Origin: Pseudomonas marginalis | GTDB taxonomy: Bacteria; Pseudomonadota; Gammaproteobacteria; Pseudomonadales; Pseudomonadaceae | NCBI RefSeq assembly: GCF_024169655.1 | Contig: NZ_JALJWV010000001.1 | Location: forward strand, 5,376,001-5,440,000 | Direction of reading: 5' to 3' | DNA: 64,000 bases | Shown: in pieces, positions 19,236-28,350 of the stretch | Position numbering within the stretch: the stretch's first letter is position 1 | Layout of the letters: each line of letters begins with the position of its first letter | The notes under the pieces: generated by a model | What the model was told of the DNA's origin: nothing | The model's input: only the letters and a program-made list of their open reading frames with translations | Database searches by the model: none | Made by a program: the position numbers and the translations under genes

Positions 19236-22200
19236 ATGTCGCGCGCCAGTCCAGCCAAACCGCAGGATCACAGCTTGTCCAAAGTCACGCCGCCCACTCC
19301 CCTGCGCGCCGCTCATATAGCGCCGGGAGCGCCCCTGCACGGCACCCTCAAAGGCGCATTGGCGACGCTTGTCCTCATGTTGCTCGCGTTATTGTTCTGG
19401 CAATTGCTCGACCAACTGCAGCAGAGCCAGCAAAATCAGAAGCAGTACACCATCGACTACAGCGCCGACCTGGCTGAGCAAATCAGCCTGAACATGGGCC
19501 TGAGCGCACAGATCGCCCTGAATCTGCTGCCGATAGTCGAGCCGCCGCGCAATGACGAACAGCAACAGGCCTTGATGCGCACCTTGCAGCGCTCCCTGCC
19601 GGAACTGCGCAGCTTCGCGCTGCTCGCCCCCAGCGGCACGATGCTCCGCGACACGGCCAAAGACAGCCAGGACCGCGACTTGCTCGAGGAACTGGTCAAG
19701 CGCAGCCATTCCCAGCCCTACTACCTGAGCAACGACAACGACGGCACCGTCATCTATCTGTTGCTGCATCAGCCCAGTGGCGATTCGAAAATGTACTGGG
19801 CACTGCGCCTGGCACCGAACTACCTCGCCAGCCTGACCCGCCAGGACAGCCAAGGCCAGCGGCCGATGTGGGCCATCGAGAATAGCCTGAACCACCGCGT
19901 GGTCAGCCGTGACAGCGGCATGTCGACACAAGCCCCCCCCGCCCTGACCCCGGACGAACTGAATAAAAGCGTACTGGTCACGCCCCTGAGCAAAAGCGAC
20001 TGGCAACTGCGCGGCCTCTTCGACCGTAACGCGGTCCTGGAACAACTGCTGCCGGCGTTTATCGGCAAGTGCCTGCTCGGCCTTGCCTTCTCGTTGGTCC
20101 CGGTGATCGTGCTGCTGAATATGCGCCGCCGTCAGCGCCAGGTGAACGAAGGCCGGCGGCGTTATCAGGATATTTTCGAAGGCACCGGCGTGGCCCTGTG
20201 CGTGCTTGACCTGTCGGAGCTCAACGCGTTCTTCGACAAGGCCAAGATCCGCACAAGCGAGCAATTGCACGGGTGGCTGCAGAGCAACCCCGAAGCGCGC
20301 CGCCAGTTGCTCAGGGAACTGCGCGTCACCGAGGTCAACCAGGTGGCGGTGCGCCTGTTGAACGTCAGCTCGTGCGAGCAAGCCTGGGAACGCCTGATCG
20401 ACGATTGCCCACGCAACACCACGGCCATCGGCTATCAGGTGCTCGAGGCGGTGTTGACCCAACAGAGCCATTTGGAGCTGGAAATCCAGCTCAACGACGT
20501 AGCCGGCAACCATCAATACTTGTGGCTGGTGATGCGCCTGCCGGAACAGCGCGACGACTTCAAGGCGGTGATCCTCAGCATCAGCGACATCACCAGCCGC
20601 AAGCTGGTCGAACTGTCGCTGGTGGAGCGCGAGAGTTTCTGGTCGGACGTGGTGCGCACCGTGCCTGATCACCTGTATGTGCAGGATGTGATCAGCCAAC
20701 GGATGATTTTCAGCAACCACCACCTGGGCCACACCCTCGGCTACAACAAGGCCGAATTGCAGCAAATGGGCGAGTACTTCTGGGAAATCCTGCTGCACCC
20801 CGAAGACGCCGAGCATTACCACGACTTGCGCCAGCAGCAGCGCCAGGCCGGCTATTCGACCCAACTGCACTGCCAGTTACGCTTTCGCCACCGCAATAAC
20901 CAATGGCGCCGCTTCGATATCCGCGAGCAAGCCCTGGCCGGCGACAAGACCGCGCAGGTCACGCGTATCATCGGCGTGGCCAAGGACATTACCGATCAGA
21001 TCGAAGCCAGCGAATCCCTGCGGGACAGCGAACAGCGCTACCGCATGCTGGCCGAAAGCATCAGCGACGTGATCTGCTCCACCGACAGCCGGCTCGCCCT
21101 CAACTACATCAGCCCCTCGGTCAGCGCCGTGCTGGGGTATGACGTGGACTGGGTGTTCAAGAATGGCTGGCAGTCGATCATCGCCAACCCGCAGCAACTG
21201 GCCGGCATCTACAGCCTGGTCGAGCAAGTCAGCCGGGCCTTGGGCGACGTGCAGGCGCTGGCCAAGTTGCGTGATGACATCCATACCCAACTGTTCCTGT
21301 TCGACTGCCTGCGCGCCGACGGGCGCAAAGTACCGATCGAGTTGCGCCTGGTGTTGGTGTGGGACGAGCACGGCGCCTTCGAGGGCATCCTCGGCGTGGG
21401 TCGCGATATCAGCCAGCAGCGCCGCGCCGAGAAAGACCTGCGCATGGCCGCCACGGTATTCGAGCACTCCACGTCGGCGATCCTGATCACCGACCCGGCG
21501 GGCTATATCGTGCAGGCCAACGAGGCGTTCAGCCGCGTCAGTGGCTACGCCGTAGCGGACGTGCTCGACCAGTTGCCGAACATGCTCACCGTCGACGAGC
21601 AACAGGAAGCCCACCTGCGCTACGTGCTCAAGCAGTTGCATCAGCACAGCACCTGGGAAGGCGAAGTGTGGCTCAAGCGCCGCAACGGCGAGCATTACCC
21701 GGCCTGGGTCGGCATTACCGCCGTGTTCGACGATGAAGGCGATCTGGCCAGCTATGTCTGCTTCTTCAGCGATATCAGCGAGCGCAAGGCCAGCGAACAG
21801 CGCATCCACCGCCTGGCCTATTACGACGCCCTGACCCATCTGCCCAACCGCACGCTGTTCCAGGACCGTCTGCACACCGCGCTGCAGTCGGCCGAACGGC
21901 AGAAGTCGTGGGTGGTGCTGATGTTCCTCGACCTCGACCGCTTCAAACCGATCAACGACTCCCTGGGCCACGCCGCCGGCGACCGTATGCTCAAGGAAAT
22001 GGCCACCCGCTTGCTCGGCTGCGTGGCCGAAGACGACACCGTGGCGCGCATGGGCGGCGACGAGTTCACCCTGCTCCTGCAGCCGCGGACCAGCCGCGAA
22101 CTGGCGCTGAACCGCGCGATTAACGTGGCCGAGCAAATCCTCGCCAGCCTGGTCAAACCCTTCGTGCTGGAAGGCCGCGAGTTCTTCGTCACCGCGAGTA

Positions 22201-23126
22201 TCGGCATCGCCCTCAGCCCGCAGGACGGCAACGAGCTGAGCCAGTTGATGAAAAACGCCGACACCGCGATGTATCACGCCAAGGAACGCGGCAAGAACAA
22301 CTTCCAGTTCTACCAGGCCGACATGAACGCCAGCGCCCTGGAGCGGCTGGAGCTGGAAAGCGATCTGCGCCATGCCCTGGACCAGAACGAATTCGTGCTC
22401 TATTACCAGCCGCAATTCAGCGGCGACGGCAAACGCCTGACCGGCGCCGAAGCGCTGCTGCGCTGGCGCCACCCGCGTCGTGGCCTGGTGCCGCCTGGGG
22501 ACTTTATTCCGGTGCTCGAAGAGCTGGGCCTGGTGGTGGACGTGGGCGACTGGGTGATCAGCGAAGCCTGCCGTCAGCTCAAGACCTGGCACGAGAACAA
22601 AGTGCGGGTGCCGAAAGTCTCGGTGAACATCTCGGCGCGGCAGTTCTCCGACGGTCAGTTGGGTGAGCGTATCGCCACCATCCTCAAGGACACCGGCCTG
22701 CCGCCGGCGTGCCTGGAGCTGGAGCTGACCGAAAGTATCCTGATGCGCGAAGTCAACGAAGCCCTGCAGATCCTCGCCAGCCTGAAAAACCTCGGCCTGA
22801 GCATCGCGGTGGACGACTTCGGCACCGGCTATTCGTCGCTCAACTACCTCAAGCAATTCCCCATCGACGTGCTCAAGATCGACCGCTCCTTCGTCGACGG
22901 CCTACCGTCCGGCGAGCAGGATGCGCAAATCGCCCGAGCGATCATTGCCATGGCCCACAGCCTCAACCTGGCGGTGATCGCCGAGGGCGTGGAGACCCAT
23001 GAACAGCTGGACTTCCTGCGCGAGCATGGCTGCGATGAGGTGCAAGGTTATCTGTTCGGGCGGCCGATGCCGCCGAATCGGTTCGCGGCGCAGTTCAGCA
23101 ATGATGCGTTGTTCATGTTTGACTGA
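19236..23126 (+). CDS. morA: MorA-like membrane GGDEF-EAL regulator with PAS domains
   Basis: A 1296-residue inner-membrane c-di-GMP enzyme. Two membrane helices (about 45-65 and 276-298) flank a periplasmic sensor. Four PAS-type modules follow (about 310-450, 465-590, 600-725, 740-855), several ending with the PAC pattern (SDITSRK, KDITDQ, RDISQQR, SDISERK). Then a GGDEF domain (about 865-1025; MGGDEF intact) and an EAL domain (about 1040-1290; AEALLRW, DDFGTGYSSL) occur. The usual RxxD inhibitory site before GGDEF is AEDD. Position beside glyA and domain order match PA4601 MorA, which affects flagella and biofilm timing. No clear ribosome site fixes the start. Confidence 0.9.
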   Translation: MSRASPAKPQDHSLSKVTPPTPLRAAHIAPGAPLHGTLKGALATLVLMLLALLFWQLLDQLQQSQQNQKQYTIDYSADLAEQISLNMGLSAQIALNLLPIVEPPRNDEQQQALMRTLQRSLPELRSFALLAPSGTMLRDTAKDSQDRDLLEELVKRSHSQPYYLSNDNDGTVIYLLLHQPSGDSKMYWALRLAPNYLASLTRQDSQGQRPMWAIENSLNHRVVSRDSGMSTQAPPALTPDELNKSVLVTPLSKSDWQLRGLFDRNAVLEQLLPAFIGKCLLGLAFSLVPVIVLLNMRRRQRQVNEGRRRYQDIFEGTGVALCVLDLSELNAFFDKAKIRTSEQLHGWLQSNPEARRQLLRELRVTEVNQVAVRLLNVSSCEQAWERLIDDCPRNTTAIGYQVLEAVLTQQSHLELEIQLNDVAGNHQYLWLVMRLPEQRDDFKAVILSISDITSRKLVELSLVERESFWSDVVRTVPDHLYVQDVISQRMIFSNHHLGHTLGYNKAELQQMGEYFWEILLHPEDAEHYHDLRQQQRQAGYSTQLHCQLRFRHRNNQWRRFDIREQALAGDKTAQVTRIIGVAKDITDQIEASESLRDSEQRYRMLAESISDVICSTDSRLALNYISPSVSAVLGYDVDWVFKNGWQSIIANPQQLAGIYSLVEQVSRALGDVQALAKLRDDIHTQLFLFDCLRADGRKVPIELRLVLVWDEHGAFEGILGVGRDISQQRRAEKDLRMAATVFEHSTSAILITDPAGYIVQANEAFSRVSGYAVADVLDQLPNMLTVDEQQEAHLRYVLKQLHQHSTWEGEVWLKRRNGEHYPAWVGITAVFDDEGDLASYVCFFSDISERKASEQRIHRLAYYDALTHLPNRTLFQDRLHTALQSAERQKSWVVLMFLDLDRFKPINDSLGHAAGDRMLKEMATRLLGCVAEDDTVARMGGDEFTLLLQPRTSRELALNRAINVAEQILASLVKPFVLEGREFFVTASIGIALSPQDGNELSQLMKNADTAMYHAKERGKNNFQFYQADMNASALERLELESDLRHALDQNEFVLYYQPQFSGDGKRLTGAEALLRWRHPRRGLVPPGDFIPVLEELGLVVDVGDWVISEACRQLKTWHENKVRVPKVSVNISARQFSDGQLGERIATILKDTGLPPACLELELTESILMREVNEALQILASLKNLGLSIAVDDFGTGYSSLNYLKQFPIDVLKIDRSFVDGLPSGEQDAQIARAIIAMAHSLNLAVIAEGVETHEQLDFLREHGCDEVQGYLFGRPMPPNRFAAQFSNDALFMFD

Positions 23127-23150
23127 AGATCTGCGGTGAAGCCGCTGGCC

Positions 23151-23213
23151 TCATCGGGAGCAAGCTCCCTCCCACATTTTGATGTGTGTGTGGGAGGGGG
23201 CTTGCCCCCGATG
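23151..23213. repeat. REPIN (inverted REP pair)
   Basis: Two REP copies face each other: a minus copy (CATCGGGAGCAAGCTCCCTCCCACA) and a plus copy (TGTGGGAGGGGGCTTGCCCCCGATG), separated by only about 12 bases. It sits between morA and glyA. Confidence 0.9.
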
Positions 23214-23345
23214 GCGCCGGTACAGTCACCGCCCGTTCCCAGATGAAAGCCACTTGTCCGCGACATGACGTCCTTTCATATGCCATCTAAAACCCATTGG
23301 GTTAGAATGCCTTCCTTTTCTGCCCCCCGATCCTTGAGGACCGCC

Positions 23346-24599
23346 ATGTTCAGCCGTGATTTGACTATTGCCAAGTACGACGCCGATCTCTTCGCCGCCA
23401 TGGAGCAAGAAGCCGTGCGCCAGGAAGAGCACATCGAGCTGATCGCTTCGGAAAACTACACCAGCCCTGCGGTCATGGAGGCTCAAGGTTCGGTTCTGAC
23501 CAACAAGTACGCCGAAGGCTACCCAGGCAAGCGCTACTACGGCGGCTGCGAATACGTCGACGTGGTTGAGCAACTGGCCATCGACCGCGCCAAGCAACTG
23601 TTCGGCGCCGATTACGCCAACGTCCAGCCACACGCCGGTTCCCAAGCCAACAGCGCCGTGTACCTGGCCCTGCTGCAAGGCGGCGACACCATCCTGGGCA
23701 TGAGCCTGGCCCACGGCGGTCACCTGACCCACGGCGCCAGCGTTTCTTCCTCCGGCAAGCTGTACAACGCCGTTCAATACGGTATCGATGCCAACGGCCT
23801 GATCGACTACGACGAAGTCGAGCGCCTGGCGGTCGAGCACAAGCCGAAAATGATCGTGGCCGGTTTCTCTGCCTACTCGCAGATCCTCGACTTCCCACGT
23901 TTCCGCGCCATCGCCGACAAAGTGGGCGCGTACCTGTTCGTCGACATGGCCCACGTGGCCGGTCTGGTCGCTGCTGGCGTCTACCCGAACCCGGTTCCGT
24001 TCGCTGACGTCGTCACCACCACCACGCACAAAACCCTGCGCGGTCCACGTGGCGGCCTGATCCTGGCTCGCGCCAACGCCGAGATCGAGAAGAAGCTCAA
24101 CTCCGCGGTATTCCCAGGCTCCCAAGGCGGCCCGCTGGAACACGTGATCGCCGCCAAAGCGGTCTGCTTCAAAGAAGCCCTGCAGCCTGAGTTCAAGACT
24201 TACCAGCAACAAGTGGTGAAAAACGCCAAGGCCATGGCTGACGTGTTTATCGCACGCGGTTTTGACGTGGTGTCCGGCGGGACTGAAAACCACCTGTTCC
24301 TGCTGTCGCTGATCAAGCAGGACATCTCCGGTAAAGATGCTGACGCTGCCCTGGGCAAAGCCTTCATCACCGTGAACAAAAACTCCGTACCGAACGATCC
24401 ACGTTCGCCGTTCGTCACCTCGGGCCTGCGTTTCGGCACCCCGGCCGTGACCACTCGCGGCTTCAAGGAAGCAGAGTGCAAGGAACTGGCCGGCTGGATC
24501 TGCGACATCCTGGCTGACCTGAACAACGACGCCGTGATCGATGCGGTGCGTGAGAAGGTCAAGGCCATCTGCAAAAAGCTGCCGGTGTACGGCGCGTGA
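23346..24599 (+). CDS. glyA: Serine hydroxymethyltransferase
   Basis: A 417-residue PLP enzyme that interconverts serine and glycine with tetrahydrofolate. The PLP Lys is in TTTTHKTLRGPRGG; ELIASENYTSPAVMEAQGS near the N terminus is family-typical. The ATG at 23346 has TGAGGA at the right distance; an in-frame ATG at 23265 precedes it without a ribosome site. Its location beside morA matches glyA3 (PA4602). A strong terminator follows. Confidence 0.97.
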   Translation: MFSRDLTIAKYDADLFAAMEQEAVRQEEHIELIASENYTSPAVMEAQGSVLTNKYAEGYPGKRYYGGCEYVDVVEQLAIDRAKQLFGADYANVQPHAGSQANSAVYLALLQGGDTILGMSLAHGGHLTHGASVSSSGKLYNAVQYGIDANGLIDYDEVERLAVEHKPKMIVAGFSAYSQILDFPRFRAIADKVGAYLFVDMAHVAGLVAAGVYPNPVPFADVVTTTTHKTLRGPRGGLILARANAEIEKKLNSAVFPGSQGGPLEHVIAAKAVCFKEALQPEFKTYQQQVVKNAKAMADVFIARGFDVVSGGTENHLFLLSLIKQDISGKDADAALGKAFITVNKNSVPNDPRSPFVTSGLRFGTPAVTTRGFKEAECKELAGWICDILADLNNDAVIDAVREKVKAICKKLPVYGA

Positions 24600-24618
24600 T
24601 TGCAGTTGCTTGACTAAG

Positions 24619-24646
24619 AAGCCCGGCTCTTGAGCCGGGCTTTTTT
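24619..24646 (+). terminator. Intrinsic terminator after glyA
   Basis: An 8-bp perfect stem (AGCCCGGCTC / GAGCCGGGCT) with a short loop and a TTTTTT run, 20 bases beyond the glyA stop. Confidence 0.92.
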
Positions 24647-24674
24647 ATGCCAATCAGGATTTGGAATGCAACCC

Positions 24675-24769
24675 AATGTGGGAGGGGGCTTGCCCCCGAT
24701 AGCAGTGTGTCAGCCACTTATATGTTTGCTGACCCACCGCCATCGGGGGCAAGCCCCCTCCCACATTTT
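24675..24769. repeat. REPIN (inverted REP pair)
   Basis: A plus REP (ATGTGGGAGGGGGCTTGCC, continuing to CCCGAT) and a minus REP are joined by about 45 bases that include TCAGCCACT and GCTGACCCA. It separates glyA from the COG0523 gene. Confidence 0.93.
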
Positions 24770-24785
24770 TGACCGTATTTCCAAG

Positions 24786-25745
24786 TTAGGCTTGGTAGAC
24801 CTTCGCAAAGCCCTCGCGAATCTTGTCTTCCGGCAACTCATCGGCAATAAACACAATCACACTCTCCCGCGCTTCGCCCTCGGCCCATTCGGTGTCCCAA
24901 TCGAAGCCGTACAGTTTCAGCACGCCCTGGAACACCATGCGCCGATCGTCTCCGGCGATGTTCAGCACGCCCTTGTAGCGCAGCAGTTGCTTGCCGTGGT
25001 CTTCCAGCAGTTCGTTCATGAACTCGCTGAGGCGGTCGATATCCAGCGGCTGTTCGGTGCGCAGCACCAGGCTGGAGATACGGTCGATGGACGGCGCGGC
25101 GCTGACCGGGCGCAGGTTCATGCCGGCGTTGAGGTTGAAGCCGCGCACATCGAGCAATTCAGCCAGGTCGATGGCGCCGTGGTCGACCACGCGAATCGGC
25201 GCGCGGCGGTTGATGCGGGTCAGGCGCTGGCAGAGGGCGTCGAAGGTTGCGTCGTCCACCAGGTCGCGCTTGCTCACCAGCAGGCGGTCGGCAAACCCGA
25301 TCTGCGCCTGGGCGATGGTTTGGCTCAGGTGGTGCTCGGCGTGGGCCGCGTCCACCAGGGTGATGATGCCGTCGAGGATGTAGCGCTCGCGCAGTTCTTC
25401 ATCGATGAAAAAAGTCTGGGCCACGGGGGCCGGGTCGGCCAGGCCGGTGCATTCGATCACCAGGCGGTCGAAGGCGATCTCGCCGCTGTCCAGACGCTCC
25501 AGCAGCAGGTACAGGGCTTTGGTCAGGTCGGTGTGGATGGTGCAGCACACGCAGCCGTTGGACAGGGTCATGACTTGCACGGGCTCGGCGCCCAATAGCT
25601 GGGTGTCGATACCGGCGTCGCTGAATTCGTTTTCGATCACGGCGATTTTCAAACCGTGCTCGGCTTTGAGCAGGTGGCGCAGCAACGTGGTCTTGCCGGC
25701 GCCGAGGAAGCCACTGAGGACGGTGACGGGGATGGGAGAGGACAA
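24786..25745 (-). CDS. COG0523 (CobW/YjiA-type) metallochaperone GTPase
   Basis: A 319-residue G3E-family GTPase thought to insert or traffic metals such as zinc or cobalt. Walker A is GFLGAGKTT, the metal-binding CxCC motif is in SNGCVCCTI, the GTP base-recognition segment is SKRDLV, and a C-terminal CobW domain covers about 225-319. I propose a TTG start at 25745 because AAGGAG lies 7 bases upstream; the open frame continues further upstream, but those codons read through a REPIN. It corresponds to PA4604. No zinc-regulator site is apparent. Confidence 0.88.
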   Translation of the reverse strand: MSSPIPVTVLSGFLGAGKTTLLRHLLKAEHGLKIAVIENEFSDAGIDTQLLGAEPVQVMTLSNGCVCCTIHTDLTKALYLLLERLDSGEIAFDRLVIECTGLADPAPVAQTFFIDEELRERYILDGIITLVDAAHAEHHLSQTIAQAQIGFADRLLVSKRDLVDDATFDALCQRLTRINRRAPIRVVDHGAIDLAELLDVRGFNLNAGMNLRPVSAAPSIDRISSLVLRTEQPLDIDRLSEFMNELLEDHGKQLLRYKGVLNIAGDDRRMVFQGVLKLYGFDWDTEWAEGEARESVIVFIADELPEDKIREGFAKVYQA

Positions 25746-25774
25746 AGAAATTCTCCTTGAAGGAACACAGAAAC

Positions 25775-25866
25775 AAATGTGGGAGGGGGCTTGCCCCCGA
25801 TAGCAGTGTGTCAGGCACTGGTATGTCACTGACACATCGCTATCGGGAGCAAGCCCCCTCCCACAG
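25775..25866. repeat. REPIN (inverted REP pair)
   Basis: A plus REP and a minus REP flank a partly palindromic spacer (GTGTGTCAGGCACT ... CACTGACACATCG). It lies between the ybdD-like gene and the COG0523 gene, immediately upstream of the latter's ribosome site. Confidence 0.93.
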
Positions 25867-25894
25867 TAGATCACCGCCAGCCCGAATTACCGGG

Positions 25895-26092
25895 TCAGCA
25901 GCATTTTGGCCCACCCTTGCCGCCGTAACGGGCTTCCTGGCGTTCCCGGAAGAACGCCTTGTAGTCCATCATCGGCTTGTCCGGGTGTTTGGTTTGCATA
26001 TGCTCGACGTAAGTGTCGTAGTCGGGCATGCCGACCATCAGGCGCGCGGCCTGACCGAGGTATTTACCGAGGCGACTGATGTCATTGAACAT
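25895..26092 (-). CDS. YbdD/YjiX family small protein
   Basis: A 65-residue protein of the YbdD/YjiX family, which almost always follows a CstA-type transporter gene. It has the family motif MVGMPDYDTYVEHM and a Cys-Cys C terminus (GGKGGPKCC). Fifteen bases separate it from the transporter gene, so the two are surely co-transcribed. Its molecular role is not established; a supporting role in transport is inferred from the linkage. Confidence 0.9.
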   Translation of the reverse strand: MFNDISRLGKYLGQAARLMVGMPDYDTYVEHMQTKHPDKPMMDYKAFFRERQEARYGGKGGPKCC

Positions 26093-26107
26093 GGCTGCAA
26101 TCCTCGA

Positions 26108-28174
26108 TCATGCGTCCGGTACGGCCTGGAACGGGGCTTCTTTATCCGTGCGTTCTTTGTTGCCCCAGGCGGCAATGCCGACCTTGAGCGCATAGAACAG
26201 GATGCTGAAGACCACGAACAGGAACAGCGCCGTCAGCGTTGCGTTGGTGTAGGCATTCCAGATCACATGCTGCATCTGGTCGATACTCTTGGCCGGGGCC
26301 AGGATCTGGCCGTTGGCCAGCGCATCGCTGTACTTCTTCGCCAGCGACAGGAAGCCGATCGCCGGGTTAGCGTCGAACAGCTTGATGAAACCCGCCGTGG
26401 TGGTGCAGATCAGCAGCCAGACGGCCGGCAGCATGGTCACCCAAATGTAGCGTTGGCGCTTCATTTTGATCAGCACGACAGTCGCCAGCATCAGCGCGAT
26501 ACCTGCCAGCATCTGGTTGGAGATACCGAACAGCGGCCACAAGGTGTTGATGCCGCCCAGTGGGTCGATCACACCTTGATACAGCAGGTAACCCCACATG
26601 GCCACGCAACCGGCGGTCGCGATCAGGTTGGCAGTCCAGGACTCGGTACGTTTGAGCGCCGGCACGAAGGAACCCAGCAGGTCTTGCAGCATGAAGCGCC
26701 CGGCACGGGTACCGGCGTCGACCGCCGTCAGGATGAACAGCGCTTCGAACAGGATCGCAAAGTGGTACCAGAACGCCATGGTGTTTTCACCTGGCAGGAC
26801 ACTGTGCAGGATCTGCGCGATACCCACAGCGAGCGTCGGCGCACCGCCGGCACGCGCCAGGACGGTGGTTTCGCCGATGTCATGGGCAACGGCCGACAGT
26901 GCCTCAGGCGTAATCGCAAAGCCCCAACTGCTGACGGTTTGAGCGACGGTGACCACGTCGGAGCCGACAATCGCCGCCGGGCTGTTCATGGCGAAGTACA
27001 CGCCAGGTTCGATCACCGAAGCGGCAACCATCGCCATGATGGCCACGAACGACTCCATCAACATGCCGCCATAGCCGATGTAACGGGCATGGCCTTCACT
27101 GGCCAGCAACTTCGGCGTGGTGCCCGAAGCGATCAGCGCGTGGAAGCCCGAAACCGCACCGCAGGCAATGGTGATGAACAGGAACGGGAACAGGCCGCCC
27201 TTCCACACCGGGCCGGTGCCATCGATGAATTGGGTCAGCGCCGGCATTTTCAGGTCGGGCATGGTCACCAGGATGCCGATGGCCAAGGCGACGATGGTGC
27301 CGATTTTGAGGAAGGTGGAGAGGTAGTCACGCGGTGCCAGGATCAGCCACACCGGCAGTACCGCTGCGACAAACCCGTAGCCGATCAGCATCCAGGTGAT
27401 CTGGATGCCGGTGAAACTGAACACCTTGGCCCAGACCGGATCGGCGGCAATCTGCCCGCCCAGCCAGATCGAACCGAGCAGCAACAGCACGCCGATGATC
27501 GAAATCTCACCAATGCGGCCCGGGCGGATGTAGCGCATGTAGATGCCCATGAACATCGCGATCGGGATGGTCGCCATCACCGTGAAGATGCCCCACGGGC
27601 TCTCGGCCAGGGCCTTGACCACGATCAGCGCCAACACCGCGAGGATGATGATCATGATCAGGAAGCAGCCGAACAGCGCGATGGTCCCCGGAATGCGGCC
27701 CATCTCTTCGCGAACCATATCCCCCAGGGAACGGCCGTTACGACGGGTGGACAGGAACAGGACCATGAAGTCCTGCACCGCACCGGCCAGCACCACCCCG
27801 GCGATCAGCCACAGGGTGCCGGGCAGATAACCCATTTGCGCCGCCAGCACCGGGCCGACCAAGGGGCCTGCACCGGCAATCGCCGCAAAGTGGTGACCGA
27901 AAAGGATGTGTTTGTTGGTCGGCACGTAGTCCAGACCGTCGTTATTGACCACTGCGGGGGTGGCCCGTCGTGGATCGAGTTGCATCACGTTGTTGGCGAT
28001 GAACAGACTGTAGTAGCGATAGGCGACCAGGTAGATCGCCACTGCTGCGACCACGATCCACAAGGCATTGATCGCTTCGCCGCGGCGCAAGGCCACTACG
28101 CCTAGAGCGCACGCACCTACTATGGCCAGTACCAGCCAGGGTAAGTGGCGTAGCAGGCTATTATTATTTTTCAT
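26108..28174 (-). CDS. CstA/BtsT-family carbon-starvation (pyruvate/peptide) transporter
   Basis: A 688-residue membrane protein with some 16-18 hydrophobic segments. It belongs to the CstA family, whose E. coli members CstA and BtsT import pyruvate and have been linked to peptide uptake. Family-typical segments are HHFAAIAGAGPLVGPVLAAQ near residue 95 and a large conserved core. It matches PA4606. The ATG at 28174 is preceded by a weak GGAATAC. The gene precedes the ybdD-like gene. Which substrate it moves here cannot be decided from sequence. Confidence 0.9.
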   Translation of the reverse strand: MKNNNSLLRHLPWLVLAIVGACALGVVALRRGEAINALWIVVAAVAIYLVAYRYYSLFIANNVMQLDPRRATPAVVNNDGLDYVPTNKHILFGHHFAAIAGAGPLVGPVLAAQMGYLPGTLWLIAGVVLAGAVQDFMVLFLSTRRNGRSLGDMVREEMGRIPGTIALFGCFLIMIIILAVLALIVVKALAESPWGIFTVMATIPIAMFMGIYMRYIRPGRIGEISIIGVLLLLGSIWLGGQIAADPVWAKVFSFTGIQITWMLIGYGFVAAVLPVWLILAPRDYLSTFLKIGTIVALAIGILVTMPDLKMPALTQFIDGTGPVWKGGLFPFLFITIACGAVSGFHALIASGTTPKLLASEGHARYIGYGGMLMESFVAIMAMVAASVIEPGVYFAMNSPAAIVGSDVVTVAQTVSSWGFAITPEALSAVAHDIGETTVLARAGGAPTLAVGIAQILHSVLPGENTMAFWYHFAILFEALFILTAVDAGTRAGRFMLQDLLGSFVPALKRTESWTANLIATAGCVAMWGYLLYQGVIDPLGGINTLWPLFGISNQMLAGIALMLATVVLIKMKRQRYIWVTMLPAVWLLICTTTAGFIKLFDANPAIGFLSLAKKYSDALANGQILAPAKSIDQMQHVIWNAYTNATLTALFLFVVFSILFYALKVGIAAWGNKERTDKEAPFQAVPDA

Positions 28175-28231
28175 TTTTTTGTATTCCAGCCAGGGTGGAC
28201 AGAAAGGACAACCAGCTCGAGTTTAGCGCTA

Positions 28232-28248
28232 CTGGCCTTAAAGGCCAG
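28232..28248. promoter_or_regulatory. Perfect 17-base palindrome upstream of cstA-like gene
   Basis: CTGGCCTTAAAGGCCAG, palindromic around a central A, lies 58 bases upstream of the cstA-like start and 102 upstream of mapZ. It could be a protein-binding site or simply a hairpin; I know of no regulator with this exact site. Confidence 0.35.
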
Positions 28249-28350
28249 CCCCCTACGTTGGTCTAGAGCCTTCCCATGGCAAAAAAAGTAGAAATAAAGC
28301 CTCAATAATGGCGCAAGGCTACAATCCCTTCATCCACAGAGGGTTTCACC

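Noticed and set aside
20877..22856. A 659-codon minus-strand open frame inside morA
   Set aside because: It is antisense to the GGDEF-EAL coding sequence, has no ribosome site and no recognisable domain.
23151..25866. A CRISPR array, suggested by repeated 25-base units
   Set aside because: The units are inverted REP pairs at irregular spacing with palindromic cores, not direct repeats with unique spacers, and no cas genes are present.
25757..28105. A 782-codon open frame on the plus strand opposite the cstA-like gene
   Set aside because: It mirrors the transporter, has a His-, Gln- and Arg-rich composition with no domain, and starts inside a REPIN. It is an antisense shadow caused by high GC at third positions.
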